In this document: positions 41,789 to 49,917 of the stretch, in pieces
Layout: the number at the start of each line of letters is the position of its first letter
Numbering within the stretch: the first letter of the stretch is position 1
Assembly: GCF_000374105.1 (NCBI RefSeq)
Contig: NZ_KB893651.1
Coordinates: 335,838 to 399,837 of the forward strand
From: Kangiella aquimarina DSM 16071
GTDB lineage: Bacteria; Pseudomonadota; Gammaproteobacteria; Enterobacterales; Kangiellaceae
Reading direction: 5' to 3'
Length of the DNA stretch: 64,000 bases
Translations under genes and position numbers: made by a program
The notes under the pieces: model-generated
Database searches by the model: none
The model's input: only the letters and a program-made list of their open reading frames with translations
What the model was told of the DNA's origin: nothing

Positions 41789-44419
41789 ATGGGAAAATCT
41801 TTGGTTATAGTGGAGTCGCCTGCAAAAGCGAAAACCATTAATAAATACCTGGGAAAAGACTTTATCGTCAAATCGAGTATCGGTCACATTCGTGATTTGC
41901 CTACCGGATCTCAGAATAAAAAACCGGTGGACGCCAAAGAAAGAGCCCGAAAGGCAGCCGCGACGCGCAAGCTCTCTCCAAAAGAAAAAGCTAAACAAAA
42001 AGCGCTGAAAGAAAAAACAGCGCTTTTTGCACGTATGGGTATTAACCCTGAAAAGAGTTGGGAGGCACAATATGAAGTCTTGCCCGGTAAAGAAAAAGTT
42101 CTCAATGAATTAAAGAAGCTTGCTAAAGATGCCGACACTATCTATCTCGCAACGGATTTGGATAGAGAAGGGGAGGCAATTGCCTGGCACTTGCGTGAAT
42201 TATTAGATGGCGATGAGAGTCGCTTTAAGCGTGTGGTGTTTAACGAGATTACTAAAAAAGCCATTCAGCAGGCATTCTCCAAGCCTGGTGAGTTGGATAT
42301 GAATTATGTAAATGCACAACAGGCGAGACGTTTTCTGGATCGGGTTGTGGGTTTCATGGTATCGCCATTGCTATGGCGTAAAATTTCTCGTGGTCTTTCC
42401 GCGGGCCGCGTTCAGTCAGTTGCAGTAAGACTATTGGTTGAGCGTGAGCGTGAAATTCGTGCATTTATCCCCGAAGAGTACTGGGATATTCATGCAAATA
42501 CTCTAACCCAGTCGAAAGATGATTTACGACTGCAGGTTAATAAATACCAGGGCAAAAATTTCCGTCCTAACAGTGAAGAAGAGACTAACAAGGCGCTCGA
42601 AGTTCTCAAGTCCTCAGACTACAAAGTGGTTACCCGCGAAGATAAACCACAGAAGAGTAAAGCTCCTAAACCCTTTATCACATCAACTCTTCAGCAGGCC
42701 GCCAGTACCCGATTGGGTTTTGGGGTTAAGAAAACCATGATGATGGCTCAGCGTCTCTATGAAGCTGGCTACATCACCTACATGCGTACTGATTCCACTA
42801 ACTTAAGTGCGGATGCGGTAGAGTCTTGTCGTGATTACATCAAAACCAATATTGGTGGAGAATATCTACCAAAAGAAGCCAACAGTTACAGTAGCAAAGA
42901 AGGCGCACAGGAAGCTCACGAAGCGATTCGTCCATCCGATGTTGCCAAGAAAGTAGGTCATCTCAATGGCATGGAAAAAGATGCTGAGCGTTTGTATGAC
43001 CTTATCTGGCGTCAGTTTGTCGCCTGTCAGATGCTACCAGCAGAATTTGATGTGACAAGTTTGAAAGTACAGGCTGGTGATTATGAGCTTAAAGCACGCG
43101 GTCGCGTCATGCGTTTTGACGGTTGGACTAAAGTTCTTCCAATGCAAAAGAAAAATGCTGAAGACGAAGAGTTGCCGAATGTTAAGGAAGGCGAAATGCT
43201 TGAACTTAAGAAGCTTGAGCCTAAGCAGCATTTCACTAAACCGCCCGCTCGTTATTCAGAGGCAGCTTTGGTAAAAGAACTTGAAAAGCGTGGTATTGGT
43301 CGTCCTTCTACCTATGCATCGATTATCTCAACCATCCAGGATCGTGGTTATGTCCGTCTTGAAAATCGTCGTTTCTATGCGCAGAAGATTGGAGAGATTG
43401 TCACAGAGCGATTGGTAGAAAGTTTTAACGATCTGCTCGATTATTCATTTACCGCTACCATGGAAAAACATCTGGATGATATTGCTTCCGGCCGTCAGAA
43501 CTGGAAGGTTACTCTGGATGAGTTCTATGATGAATTTTCCAAGCAGCTGAAAAAAGCGGATGAAGAAGAAGCCGACGGTGGCATGCGTCGTAATGAAGCT
43601 GTTGAAACCGATATCCTCTGTGAAAAATGTAAAACGAACCACATGGCGATCCGAAATGCCAGTACAGGCGTGTTCCTAGGCTGCATGGGCTACTCACTAC
43701 CGCCTAAAGAACGCTGTAAAAATACCGTTAACCTGATTCCCGGTGAGGAGTTTATTGCCGCCGATGAGGAAGAGGAAGCGCGTTATTTACACGATAAGAA
43801 GCGCTGTAAGAAATGTAATTCGACCATGGATGACTATTTGGTTGATGAAAATACTAAACTGTATATCTGTGGTAATAATCCTGATTGTGATGGCTATGAG
43901 ATTGAAAAAGGCGAATTCAAAATCAAAGGTTATGATGGCCCAGTTTTAGAGTGCGATAAGTGTGGAAGTGACATGCAGTTAAAAACCGGTCGTTTCGGTA
44001 AATACTTTGATTGCACCAACGAAGACTGCAAAAACACGCGTAAATTGCTTAAAAATGGTCAACCTGCTCCACCTAAAGCCGATCCGATACCTATGCCTGA
44101 ACTACAGTGCGAGAAAGTTGATGACCATTATGTCTTGCGCGATGGCGCTGCCGGTATCTTCCTGGCAGCAAGCAAGTTCCCGCGTAATCGTGAAACTCGT
44201 GCACCGGCGGTGGATGAGTTGATCACAGTAAAAGACAAACTGGATCCAAAGTATAAGTTCCTGGCTGATGCGCCACTCAAAGATCCAGACGGCAACCGTA
44301 CTTTTGTTAAGTTCAGTCGTAAAACCGGTCAGCAGTACGTGGCTGGTGTTAAAGATGACGGCAAAGCCAGCGGTTGGACGGCTTTCTATGAAAATGGGAA
44401 GTGGGTACCGCAAAAATAG
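41789..44419 (+). CDS. topA: DNA topoisomerase I
   Basis: This is 876 aa (E. coli 865), a type IA enzyme that relaxes negative supercoils. The N-terminal Toprim domain begins [20 protein letters not shown] and has the acidic triad in [15 protein letters not shown]. The active-site Tyr is in [15 protein letters not shown]. The C-terminal part has three tetracysteine zinc ribbons ([43 protein letters not shown]), followed by Cys-free zinc-ribbon-like repeats ending [12 protein letters not shown]. All parts appear intact. Confidence 0.97.
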   Translation: MGKSLVIVESPAKAKTINKYLGKDFIVKSSIGHIRDLPTGSQNKKPVDAKERARKAAATRKLSPKEKAKQKALKEKTALFARMGINPEKSWEAQYEVLPGKEKVLNELKKLAKDADTIYLATDLDREGEAIAWHLRELLDGDESRFKRVVFNEITKKAIQQAFSKPGELDMNYVNAQQARRFLDRVVGFMVSPLLWRKISRGLSAGRVQSVAVRLLVEREREIRAFIPEEYWDIHANTLTQSKDDLRLQVNKYQGKNFRPNSEEETNKALEVLKSSDYKVVTREDKPQKSKAPKPFITSTLQQAASTRLGFGVKKTMMMAQRLYEAGYITYMRTDSTNLSADAVESCRDYIKTNIGGEYLPKEANSYSSKEGAQEAHEAIRPSDVAKKVGHLNGMEKDAERLYDLIWRQFVACQMLPAEFDVTSLKVQAGDYELKARGRVMRFDGWTKVLPMQKKNAEDEELPNVKEGEMLELKKLEPKQHFTKPPARYSEAALVKELEKRGIGRPSTYASIISTIQDRGYVRLENRRFYAQKIGEIVTERLVESFNDLLDYSFTATMEKHLDDIASGRQNWKVTLDEFYDEFSKQLKKADEEEADGGMRRNEAVETDILCEKCKTNHMAIRNASTGVFLGCMGYSLPPKERCKNTVNLIPGEEFIAADEEEEARYLHDKKRCKKCNSTMDDYLVDENTKLYICGNNPDCDGYEIEKGEFKIKGYDGPVLECDKCGSDMQLKTGRFGKYFDCTNEDCKNTRKLLKNGQPAPPKADPIPMPELQCEKVDDHYVLRDGAAGIFLAASKFPRNRETRAPAVDELITVKDKLDPKYKFLADAPLKDPDGNRTFVKFSRKTGQQYVAGVKDDGKASGWTAFYENGKWVPQK

Positions 44420-44467
44420 CGGCTGCAAAAAATAAAGCGTATATTCGCACGTTGTTTGTTAAAATCG

Positions 44468-44498
44468 GCCTGTCATCAAGTTGGTGACAGGCTTTTTT
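44468..44498 (+). terminator. Intrinsic terminator after topA
   Basis: GCCTGTCA (44468-44475) / TGACAGGC (44485-44492), 9-base loop, then T6. It lies only 37 bases before the pyrD ATG, so a pyrD transcript starting upstream would carry it as a leader hairpin. Confidence 0.85.
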
Positions 44499-44534
44499 GT
44501 ACCACGTTTAATTGAAATCAGTTGGGGCAACTGC

Positions 44535-45563
44535 ATGTATTCATTACTACGATCACTTTTGTTTATGCTGGATGGCGAGCGTTCGCATCACTTGTCGCTG
44601 AACAGTCTTAATCTGCTCAATCGACTAAAACTGTCGGGCCTGTTGTCTCAAACTCAGATTGATGATCCGGTTGAAGTGATGGGTATCAAGTTTCCAAATC
44701 GTGTTGGACTTGCTGCTGGACTGGACAAAAATGGTGAATATATTGATGCCTTGAGCCATTTTGGATTTGGTTTCATTGAAGTAGGTACCGTCACACCTCG
44801 CCCACAGCCAGGCAACCCAAAGCCTCGTCTGTTTCGAATTAAAGATGCCGAAGCTATTATTAATCGCATGGGTTTCAATAATGATGGTGTTGATGCTCTG
44901 CTGAATAATGTAGAAAAAGCCCAATTCACTGGTGTGCTTGGAATTAATATCGGTAAAAACTTTGATACACCAGTGGAAAAAGCGGTTGATGATTATCTGA
45001 TTGGCATGGAAAAGATATATCGTCGTGCCGATTATATGGTCGTCAATATCTCTTCGCCGAATACACCAGGGTTGCGTGACTTGCAGTTTGGCGAAACCTT
45101 GAAGAGTCTGCTTGAGAACCTGAAAAAGAAACAACAGGAACTGCAACAGGAACATAAAGTTTATAAGCCGTTAGCCATTAAAATTGCCCCTGATCTGTCT
45201 GCAACTGATATTGATCAGCTGGCTGATACTTTCAGGCAATTTGAACTGGACGGCATTATTGCGACCAATACCACCTTTGATCGCAGTAAGGTCGAAGGCT
45301 TGAAATACGCCGAAGAACAGGGTGGCTTGAGTGGCAAGCCGCTTGCCAGCCAGTCAACCAAGGTGATTAAACGTCTGGTCGAAGCTCTGGACGACTCAAT
45401 TCCTGTTATTGGTGTCGGTGGTATAACTGATGAACAGAGTGCTATCGATAAAATTGAGGCTGGCGCCAAGCTGGTTCAAATCTATTCAGGATTTATTTAC
45501 CATGGTCCGCAACTGGTCTATGAGGTGGCGAAGGCACTCAAAGAGCACCAACAAAGCCAATAA
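44535..45563 (+). CDS. pyrD: Dihydroorotate dehydrogenase (quinone), class 2
   Basis: This is 342 aa (E. coli 336). The N-terminal amphipathic extension (MYSLLRSLLFMLDGERSHHL) that docks on the membrane marks class 2. FMN-barrel signatures are NRVGLAAGLDKNGEYIDAL, EVGTVTPRPQPGNPKPRLFR, the catalytic Ser in NISSPNTPGLRDLQ, and IIATNTT, VGVGGI. It oxidises dihydroorotate to orotate using the quinone pool. ATG 44535 is chosen because it begins the class 2 N-terminus; GGGG lies 7 bases upstream. Confidence 0.96.
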   Translation: MYSLLRSLLFMLDGERSHHLSLNSLNLLNRLKLSGLLSQTQIDDPVEVMGIKFPNRVGLAAGLDKNGEYIDALSHFGFGFIEVGTVTPRPQPGNPKPRLFRIKDAEAIINRMGFNNDGVDALLNNVEKAQFTGVLGINIGKNFDTPVEKAVDDYLIGMEKIYRRADYMVVNISSPNTPGLRDLQFGETLKSLLENLKKKQQELQQEHKVYKPLAIKIAPDLSATDIDQLADTFRQFELDGIIATNTTFDRSKVEGLKYAEEQGGLSGKPLASQSTKVIKRLVEALDDSIPVIGVGGITDEQSAIDKIEAGAKLVQIYSGFIYHGPQLVYEVAKALKEHQQSQ

Positions 45564-45589
45564 CATAAACTTTCAAAGCAAACTCAACT

Positions 45590-45620
45590 AATAGCCGTTA
45601 TAATGACGGCTATTTCATTT
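45590..45620 (+). terminator. Inverted repeat after pyrD with TATAAT in its loop
   Basis: A perfect 9-bp stem (45590-45598 with 45606-45614) is followed by T-rich sequence, so it can terminate pyrD. The loop reads TATAATG, which could instead be a -10 for rlmL, though I see no good -35. Confidence 0.55.
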
Positions 45621-45633
45621 ATTGTTCGTGATC

Positions 45634-47790
45634 ATGCAATTTTATGCCAGTTGTCCTAAAGGTGTAGAAGCTCTATTAATTGAAGAGCTGACCTCTCTTG
45701 GCGCTACCAATCTTAAAGAACATCCTTCACATATCGTTTTTGAAGGCGACCTCGAGCTCGCTTATAAGGCCTGTCTTTATTCACGTTTAGCCAATCGTAT
45801 TTATCTTTGTCTGTTGGATGAAGAAATTAATTCTGTCGAAGATATGTACCAGAAGGTGAATAGTATCGAATGGAGCTGGCATTTTGATATGCAGCAGACT
45901 TTTGTCGTGGATGCTATCGCGCGTAAAAATTCTGATATTCGACATTCAGGCTTTGCCGCACAGAAGGTAAAAGATGCATTAGTTGATTATTATAAAGATC
46001 GCTATGAGCAACGTCCTTCTGTAGATAAAGACAACCCCGATTATCGAATTCATGCAATTGTTAATGGTCGCCAGCTTAAAGTAGGTATTGACCTGGCGGG
46101 ACGCAGTCTTCATCAACGTGGTTATCGACCCACATCTGGCCGTGCTCCGATTAAAGAAAATCTGGCTGCTGCGCTGTTGATTCGAGCTGGCTGGCCCGAG
46201 TTATCGAAACAGGGATACAGTTTCCATGACCCTATGTGTGGTACGGGAACATTGTTGGTTGAAGCGGTTATGATTGCCTGCGATATGGCACCAGGCCTAT
46301 TCAATCCATCTTTCTCGTTCGAGAACTGGAAGCAGCATGATGCAGAATTATGGCAAACGACTGTCGCCACAGCTCGTCGGCAATTTAATAAAAATAAACT
46401 GGCAATAAATAATCGATTTATTGGCTCAGACAGCCACCGAAAGAGCCTTGAGTTAGCTAAAGAAGTCATTCGTAATGCAGACTTTGGCGACCTCATAGAA
46501 CTCAAAGAGCAGGATATTAGACGTCCTAAACTTGAGGTGTTTAATGAGCCGGGACTGTTGGTCTCTAATCCGCCATACGCGGAACGCCTTGGTGAAGAAG
46601 ATGAGGTCATGCAATTATATCGAGACTTTGGTGAATATATAAAAAGCCATTGTATTGGCTGGCAGGCTGCCATCATTACCAATGAACCTGTATTCGCCAA
46701 AGCCATGGGTATGCGCTCACATAAACAGTATAAATTTAAGAATGGTGCCATTGACTGCCAGCTATACCTGTTTGATGTTAAGGACGAGAACTTTTATAAG
46801 CCTTTCGACCCAACTGTCGTTAATCCAGACTGGGATAAGAATTTATCGGATGGCGCTGTAATGCTGAAGAATCGCATTATCAAAAATCAGCAACGTCTCA
46901 AATCCTATCTCAAGCAAAACGATGTAACCTGTTATCGTCTATACGATGCCGATCTGCCTGAGTATTCAGCCGTTATCGATGTTTATGATGACATGGTTCA
47001 TATTCAGGAGTACGCACCCCCAAAAGACATTCCTGCTAAAGTTGCACAACGACGTCTCAATGAAATTGTTCGTGTTACATCGGGCTTGCTACAGATTCCT
47101 GAGGCTGAAATTGCACTTAAGCAAAGACAGCGCCAAAAAGGTGATTGGCAGTATCAAAAGCAAAGTGAAGAAGAGCAGTTCCAGGTAGTAAACGAGCAAG
47201 GACTACAGTTTTATGTAAATCTCAACCGTTACCTCGATACAGGCCTGTTCCTTGATCACCGAAAAACACGCAAAATGATCATGGCTGAGGCCAAAGAGAA
47301 GCGATTCCTCAACCTATTCGCCTATACCGGCTCTGTCAGTGTCTATGCAGCAAAAGGTGGGGCAAAAACTACCACAGTTGATATGTCGAAGACTTATTTG
47401 AATTGGGCTATCAAGAATTTTGGGCTAAATAATATTCCAATATATGGTCATGAATTTATCCAATCTGATTGTTTGCAGTGGTTAGATGAGGCGCAAGGTC
47501 AAAGGACATATGATCTTATATTCTTGGATCCACCAACCTTTTCTAACTCGAAGCGGATGGATACAACCTTTGATGTGCAAAGGGATCAGGTTGATTTAAT
47601 CGAAAAGACTATGAATTTGCTGGACAGCAAGGGAAAACTCTACTTTTCAAACAACTTCAAAAAGTTTGAAATGGAAAAAGAGTTATTGGAAATGTTCGAA
47701 GTGCAGGAAATCACAGCAAGAACCTTGCCAATTGACTTTCAAAAGAGTCGAAATCATCACAGGTGTTGGTTAATTCAGCATAAAAGTTAA
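45634..47790 (+). CDS. rlmL: Bifunctional 23S rRNA methyltransferase RlmKL (m2G2445/m7G2069)
   Basis: This is 718 aa (E. coli 702). The N-terminal THUMP domain (residues about 45-155) is followed by the RlmL methyltransferase with DPMCGTGTLLVEA and catalytic SNPPYAERLG, and then the RlmK Rossmann methyltransferase with FLNLFAYTGSVSVYAAKGGA and FLDPPTFSNSKRMD. It modifies the peptidyl-transferase region of 23S rRNA. The start is ATG 45634, giving the conserved MQFYASCPKGVEALL; the frame continues 4 codons upstream to a TTG. Shine-Dalgarno is weak. Confidence 0.96.
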   Translation: MQFYASCPKGVEALLIEELTSLGATNLKEHPSHIVFEGDLELAYKACLYSRLANRIYLCLLDEEINSVEDMYQKVNSIEWSWHFDMQQTFVVDAIARKNSDIRHSGFAAQKVKDALVDYYKDRYEQRPSVDKDNPDYRIHAIVNGRQLKVGIDLAGRSLHQRGYRPTSGRAPIKENLAAALLIRAGWPELSKQGYSFHDPMCGTGTLLVEAVMIACDMAPGLFNPSFSFENWKQHDAELWQTTVATARRQFNKNKLAINNRFIGSDSHRKSLELAKEVIRNADFGDLIELKEQDIRRPKLEVFNEPGLLVSNPPYAERLGEEDEVMQLYRDFGEYIKSHCIGWQAAIITNEPVFAKAMGMRSHKQYKFKNGAIDCQLYLFDVKDENFYKPFDPTVVNPDWDKNLSDGAVMLKNRIIKNQQRLKSYLKQNDVTCYRLYDADLPEYSAVIDVYDDMVHIQEYAPPKDIPAKVAQRRLNEIVRVTSGLLQIPEAEIALKQRQRQKGDWQYQKQSEEEQFQVVNEQGLQFYVNLNRYLDTGLFLDHRKTRKMIMAEAKEKRFLNLFAYTGSVSVYAAKGGAKTTTVDMSKTYLNWAIKNFGLNNIPIYGHEFIQSDCLQWLDEAQGQRTYDLIFLDPPTFSNSKRMDTTFDVQRDQVDLIEKTMNLLDSKGKLYFSNNFKKFEMEKELLEMFEVQEITARTLPIDFQKSRNHHRCWLIQHKS

Positions 47791-47840
47791 ACTTTTAGAA
47801 CTAACTGGAAATTAATCCAAGCTTTGCCAACTACTTGGTA

Positions 47841-47870
47841 CAAAAAAACCCAGCCTAAGCTGGGTTTTTT
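47841..47870. terminator. Bidirectional intrinsic terminator
   Basis: ACCCAGC (47848-47854), loop CTAA, GCTGGGT (47859-47865), with A6 left and T5 right; shared by rlmL (+) and the histone-like gene (-). Confidence 0.9.
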
Positions 47871-47888
47871 ATTAATAAGTCCTAAGAC

Positions 47889-48587
47889 TTACTTTTTCTT
47901 CTTAGCTACGCGCTTTTTAGCAGGAGCCTTTTTCTTGGCTGGTGCTTTTTTCTTAGCGGGAGCTTTCTTTTTAGCAGGAGCCTTTTTCTTGGCTGGTGCT
48001 TTTTTCTTTGCAGGAGCTTTTTTCTTGGCTGGTTTCTTTTTAGCTTTAGCTTTTGCTTTAGCAGCAGCGGCTCTAGCTTTAGCAGCAGCTTTCTTCTTAT
48101 CAGCAGCAGCTTTCTTTCTCGCTTTAGCAGCAGCGGCTTTGGCTTTAGCAGCAGCTTTCTTCTTGTCAGCAGCAGCTTTCTTTTTAGCTTTAGCAGCAGC
48201 TTTCTTATCTGCAGCAGCTTTTTTCTTTGCTTCTTTAGCAGCCCAGTCTTTCTCAAACTTGGCAATTGCTTTTTCTAAAGCAGCTTGTTTAGTTGCAGCG
48301 GCTTTTGCATCAGCTAATGCAGACTTAGTAGTGTCGTGAGCTTTAACGGCCTGGTTAACGGCAGTCTTAGCCTTACGAACAGCTTCTTTGGCTTTCTTGG
48401 CAGCGGCTTTCGCAGCTTTGGTAGACTTACCCTTAGCTTTGTCAGCAGCAGCTTTCGCTTTGTCACCTGCTTTCTTGGCAGCGTCACGAGCTTTCTTTAC
48501 TGCGGCTGCAGCTTTCTTTTCTGCCGCTTCAAGTTGCTTCATAGTTGTACCTTTAGAAGCAGATTTTTTTACTGGTTTTTTAGCCAT
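47889..48587 (-). CDS. Histone H1-like/AlgP-like Lys-Ala-rich DNA-binding protein
   Basis: This is 232 aa, composed almost entirely of Lys and Ala with some Pro. The N-terminal half is heptad-like and helical (LEAAEKKAAAAVKKARDAAK; a less biased window at about 85-118 contains EKAIAKFEKDWAAKEA). The C-terminal third is KKKAPA repeated about seven times and ending KKRVAKKKK. Such tails resemble eukaryotic H1 and Pseudomonas AlgP and probably condense or bridge DNA. ATG 48587 is chosen because AGGGGA lies 7 bases before it; another ATG at 48593 sits too close to that RBS. Exact role unknown. Confidence 0.85.
   Translation of the reverse strand: MAKKPVKKSASKGTTMKQLEAAEKKAAAAVKKARDAAKKAGDKAKAAADKAKGKSTKAAKAAAKKAKEAVRKAKTAVNQAVKAHDTTKSALADAKAAATKQAALEKAIAKFEKDWAAKEAKKKAAADKKAAAKAKKKAAADKKKAAAKAKAAAAKARKKAAADKKKAAAKARAAAAKAKAKAKKKPAKKKAPAKKKAPAKKKAPAKKKAPAKKKAPAKKKAPAKKRVAKKKK
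47913..48032 (-). repeat. 18-bp coding tandem repeats (KKKAPA units)
   Basis: The 3' part of the histone-like gene repeats an 18-base unit about 6-7 times with synonymous variation (Ala and Lys codons vary), encoding KKKAPA. Copy number is likely variable between strains. Confidence 0.85.
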
Positions 48588-48720
48588 GGTCATTTCCCCT
48601 GTGTTGCGAGATGTTTTGATTAAAATTCAATCAAATTATACGGAAAGAATTTTAGAAAGTTAATAATTAATTATGCTAAAGTTGCAAATAACGAATCTTT
48701 TTTAATGTTTTTTAACAAAA

Positions 48721-48987
48721 ATGAATGATAAAACGCAAAAAATATTTTTTTATACAACTTTTGGTTGTCATTTGTGTGAAAAAGTTGAAGCAATGCTGAC
48801 TGAAATATCACATCAATATAAGGATCAATTTCACTATCAAATTATTCCTTTCGACATTATCGATGATGATAAAATTTTCGAACAATATCGTTATTCAATT
48901 CCAGTTTTAAAAAAAGAGAAAGAAGGTGATGAATTAAACTGGCCATTCGATTACGAACAACTTCGTCTTTGGCTGAATTTAAAATAG
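48721..48987 (+). CDS. Glutaredoxin-like thioredoxin-fold protein
   Basis: This is 88 aa. The N-terminal beta strand leads into a CxxC redox site (IFFYTTFGCHLCEKVEAMLT), followed by FDIIDDDKIFEQYRYSIPVLKKE with the cis-Pro (IPVL) of thioredoxin folds. This matches the small glutaredoxin-like DUF836 family. The gene is AT-rich and has no clear Shine-Dalgarno sequence before the ATG. It is divergent from the histone-like gene. The redox partner is unknown. Confidence 0.82.
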   Translation: MNDKTQKIFFYTTFGCHLCEKVEAMLTEISHQYKDQFHYQIIPFDIIDDDKIFEQYRYSIPVLKKEKEGDELNWPFDYEQLRLWLNLK

Positions 48988-49216
48988 TGTCCGATGTAAA
49001 TCTTACTTTCCATTAACCATTTCGTTTCTCTTGAGTAGACCTCTTAATTCTTATTAGAAGAAAAGCTAGTTGCACTGTTCATACCCTAGGGAATTTTCAT
49101 TCTTACTGTGACTACTTTTTACTTCTAGGTTATTACTAGCCAGCTCCAATCCTGACTAATCCTAATTCCCCCTCCTTGACTCAGATGCTTGACAAAGGTT
49201 GGGTTTGAACGTATGT

Positions 49217-49234
49217 TTCAAACAGTTGTTTGGA
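49217..49234 (+). promoter_or_regulatory. Candidate PsrA operator
   Basis: CAAAC-AGTT-GTTTG (49219-49232) is an exact match to the PsrA core G/CAAAC-N4-GTTTG/C. It overlaps a second dyad, GTTTGAA (49203-49209) / TTCAAAC (49217-49223). It lies 27 bases before the psrA ATG, so autoregulation is likely. Confidence 0.65.
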
Positions 49235-49259
49235 ATTGATTGAGCAGGATAGTTTAAGC

Positions 49260-49889
49260 ATGACTAAAACTGAGTCGACCAAGAGTCGAATACTGGATGC
49301 TGCGGAGCAACTCTTTGCAGAGCGGGGCTTTGCGGAGACCAGCCTTAGAACGATTACCACGCGGGCGAGAGTGAATCTGGCTAGCGTGAATTATCATTTC
49401 GGCTCAAAGAAGTCCCTCATTCAGGCTGTGTTTGACCGTTTTTTGCAGGATTTCACTAAAGAGCTGAGCCTTGAGTTGATGACTTTGGAGCAACTTGAGC
49501 CAGTTCAACTTGAAGCAGAAAAGCTGCTAAATGCTCTGATTAAGCCTTTGCTGAGTCTGAATTCACGTCGCGATAATGCAATTTCTATCTTTATGCGTCT
49601 ATTGGGTCGAGCTTATGCAGAAACACAAGGCCACCTTCGTCGTTATGTAACCGACAAATATGGTCATGTACTGGTTCGCTTTACTCATCTTTTCCAAAAA
49701 GGCTATCCCAGTCTGACAATCGATCAGATTTTCTGGCGATTGCACTACATGCTGGGCAGTATGATTTTTACATTAGGTGGCAGTGAAGCATTACGTCAGA
49801 TTTCACAAGCTGACTTTAATCGAGATTTGGGTGTTGAGGATGTGATCAAAGAAATGGTGCCATTCCTTGCAGCCGGTATGAAAGCGTAA
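49260..49889 (+). CDS. psrA: TetR-family fatty-acid regulator PsrA
   Basis: This is 209 aa. The N-terminal helix-turn-helix ILDAAEQLFAERGFAETSLR followed by TITTRARVNLASVNYHFGSK, KSLIQAVFDRFL is very close to Pseudomonas PsrA as I recall it, and the C-terminal half also aligns (NAISIFMRLLGRAYAETQGH, FWRLHYMLGSMIF, MVPFLAAGMKA). PsrA is released by long-chain fatty acids and controls beta-oxidation, and in Pseudomonas also rpoS. ATG 49260 is preferred; an upstream TTG in frame would overlap the operator. fadE follows after 28 bases, a likely co-transcribed target. Confidence 0.9.
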   Translation: MTKTESTKSRILDAAEQLFAERGFAETSLRTITTRARVNLASVNYHFGSKKSLIQAVFDRFLQDFTKELSLELMTLEQLEPVQLEAEKLLNALIKPLLSLNSRRDNAISIFMRLLGRAYAETQGHLRRYVTDKYGHVLVRFTHLFQKGYPSLTIDQIFWRLHYMLGSMIFTLGGSEALRQISQADFNRDLGVEDVIKEMVPFLAAGMKA

Positions 49890-49917
49890 CATTGAATAAT
49901 TTTTGAGGTAATTTGAA

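Noticed and set aside
47906-48265. Alternate-frame Lys/Leu-rich open frame inside the histone-like gene
   Set aside because: It is a by-product of the repetitive Lys/Ala codons; no start signal and no conserved composition.
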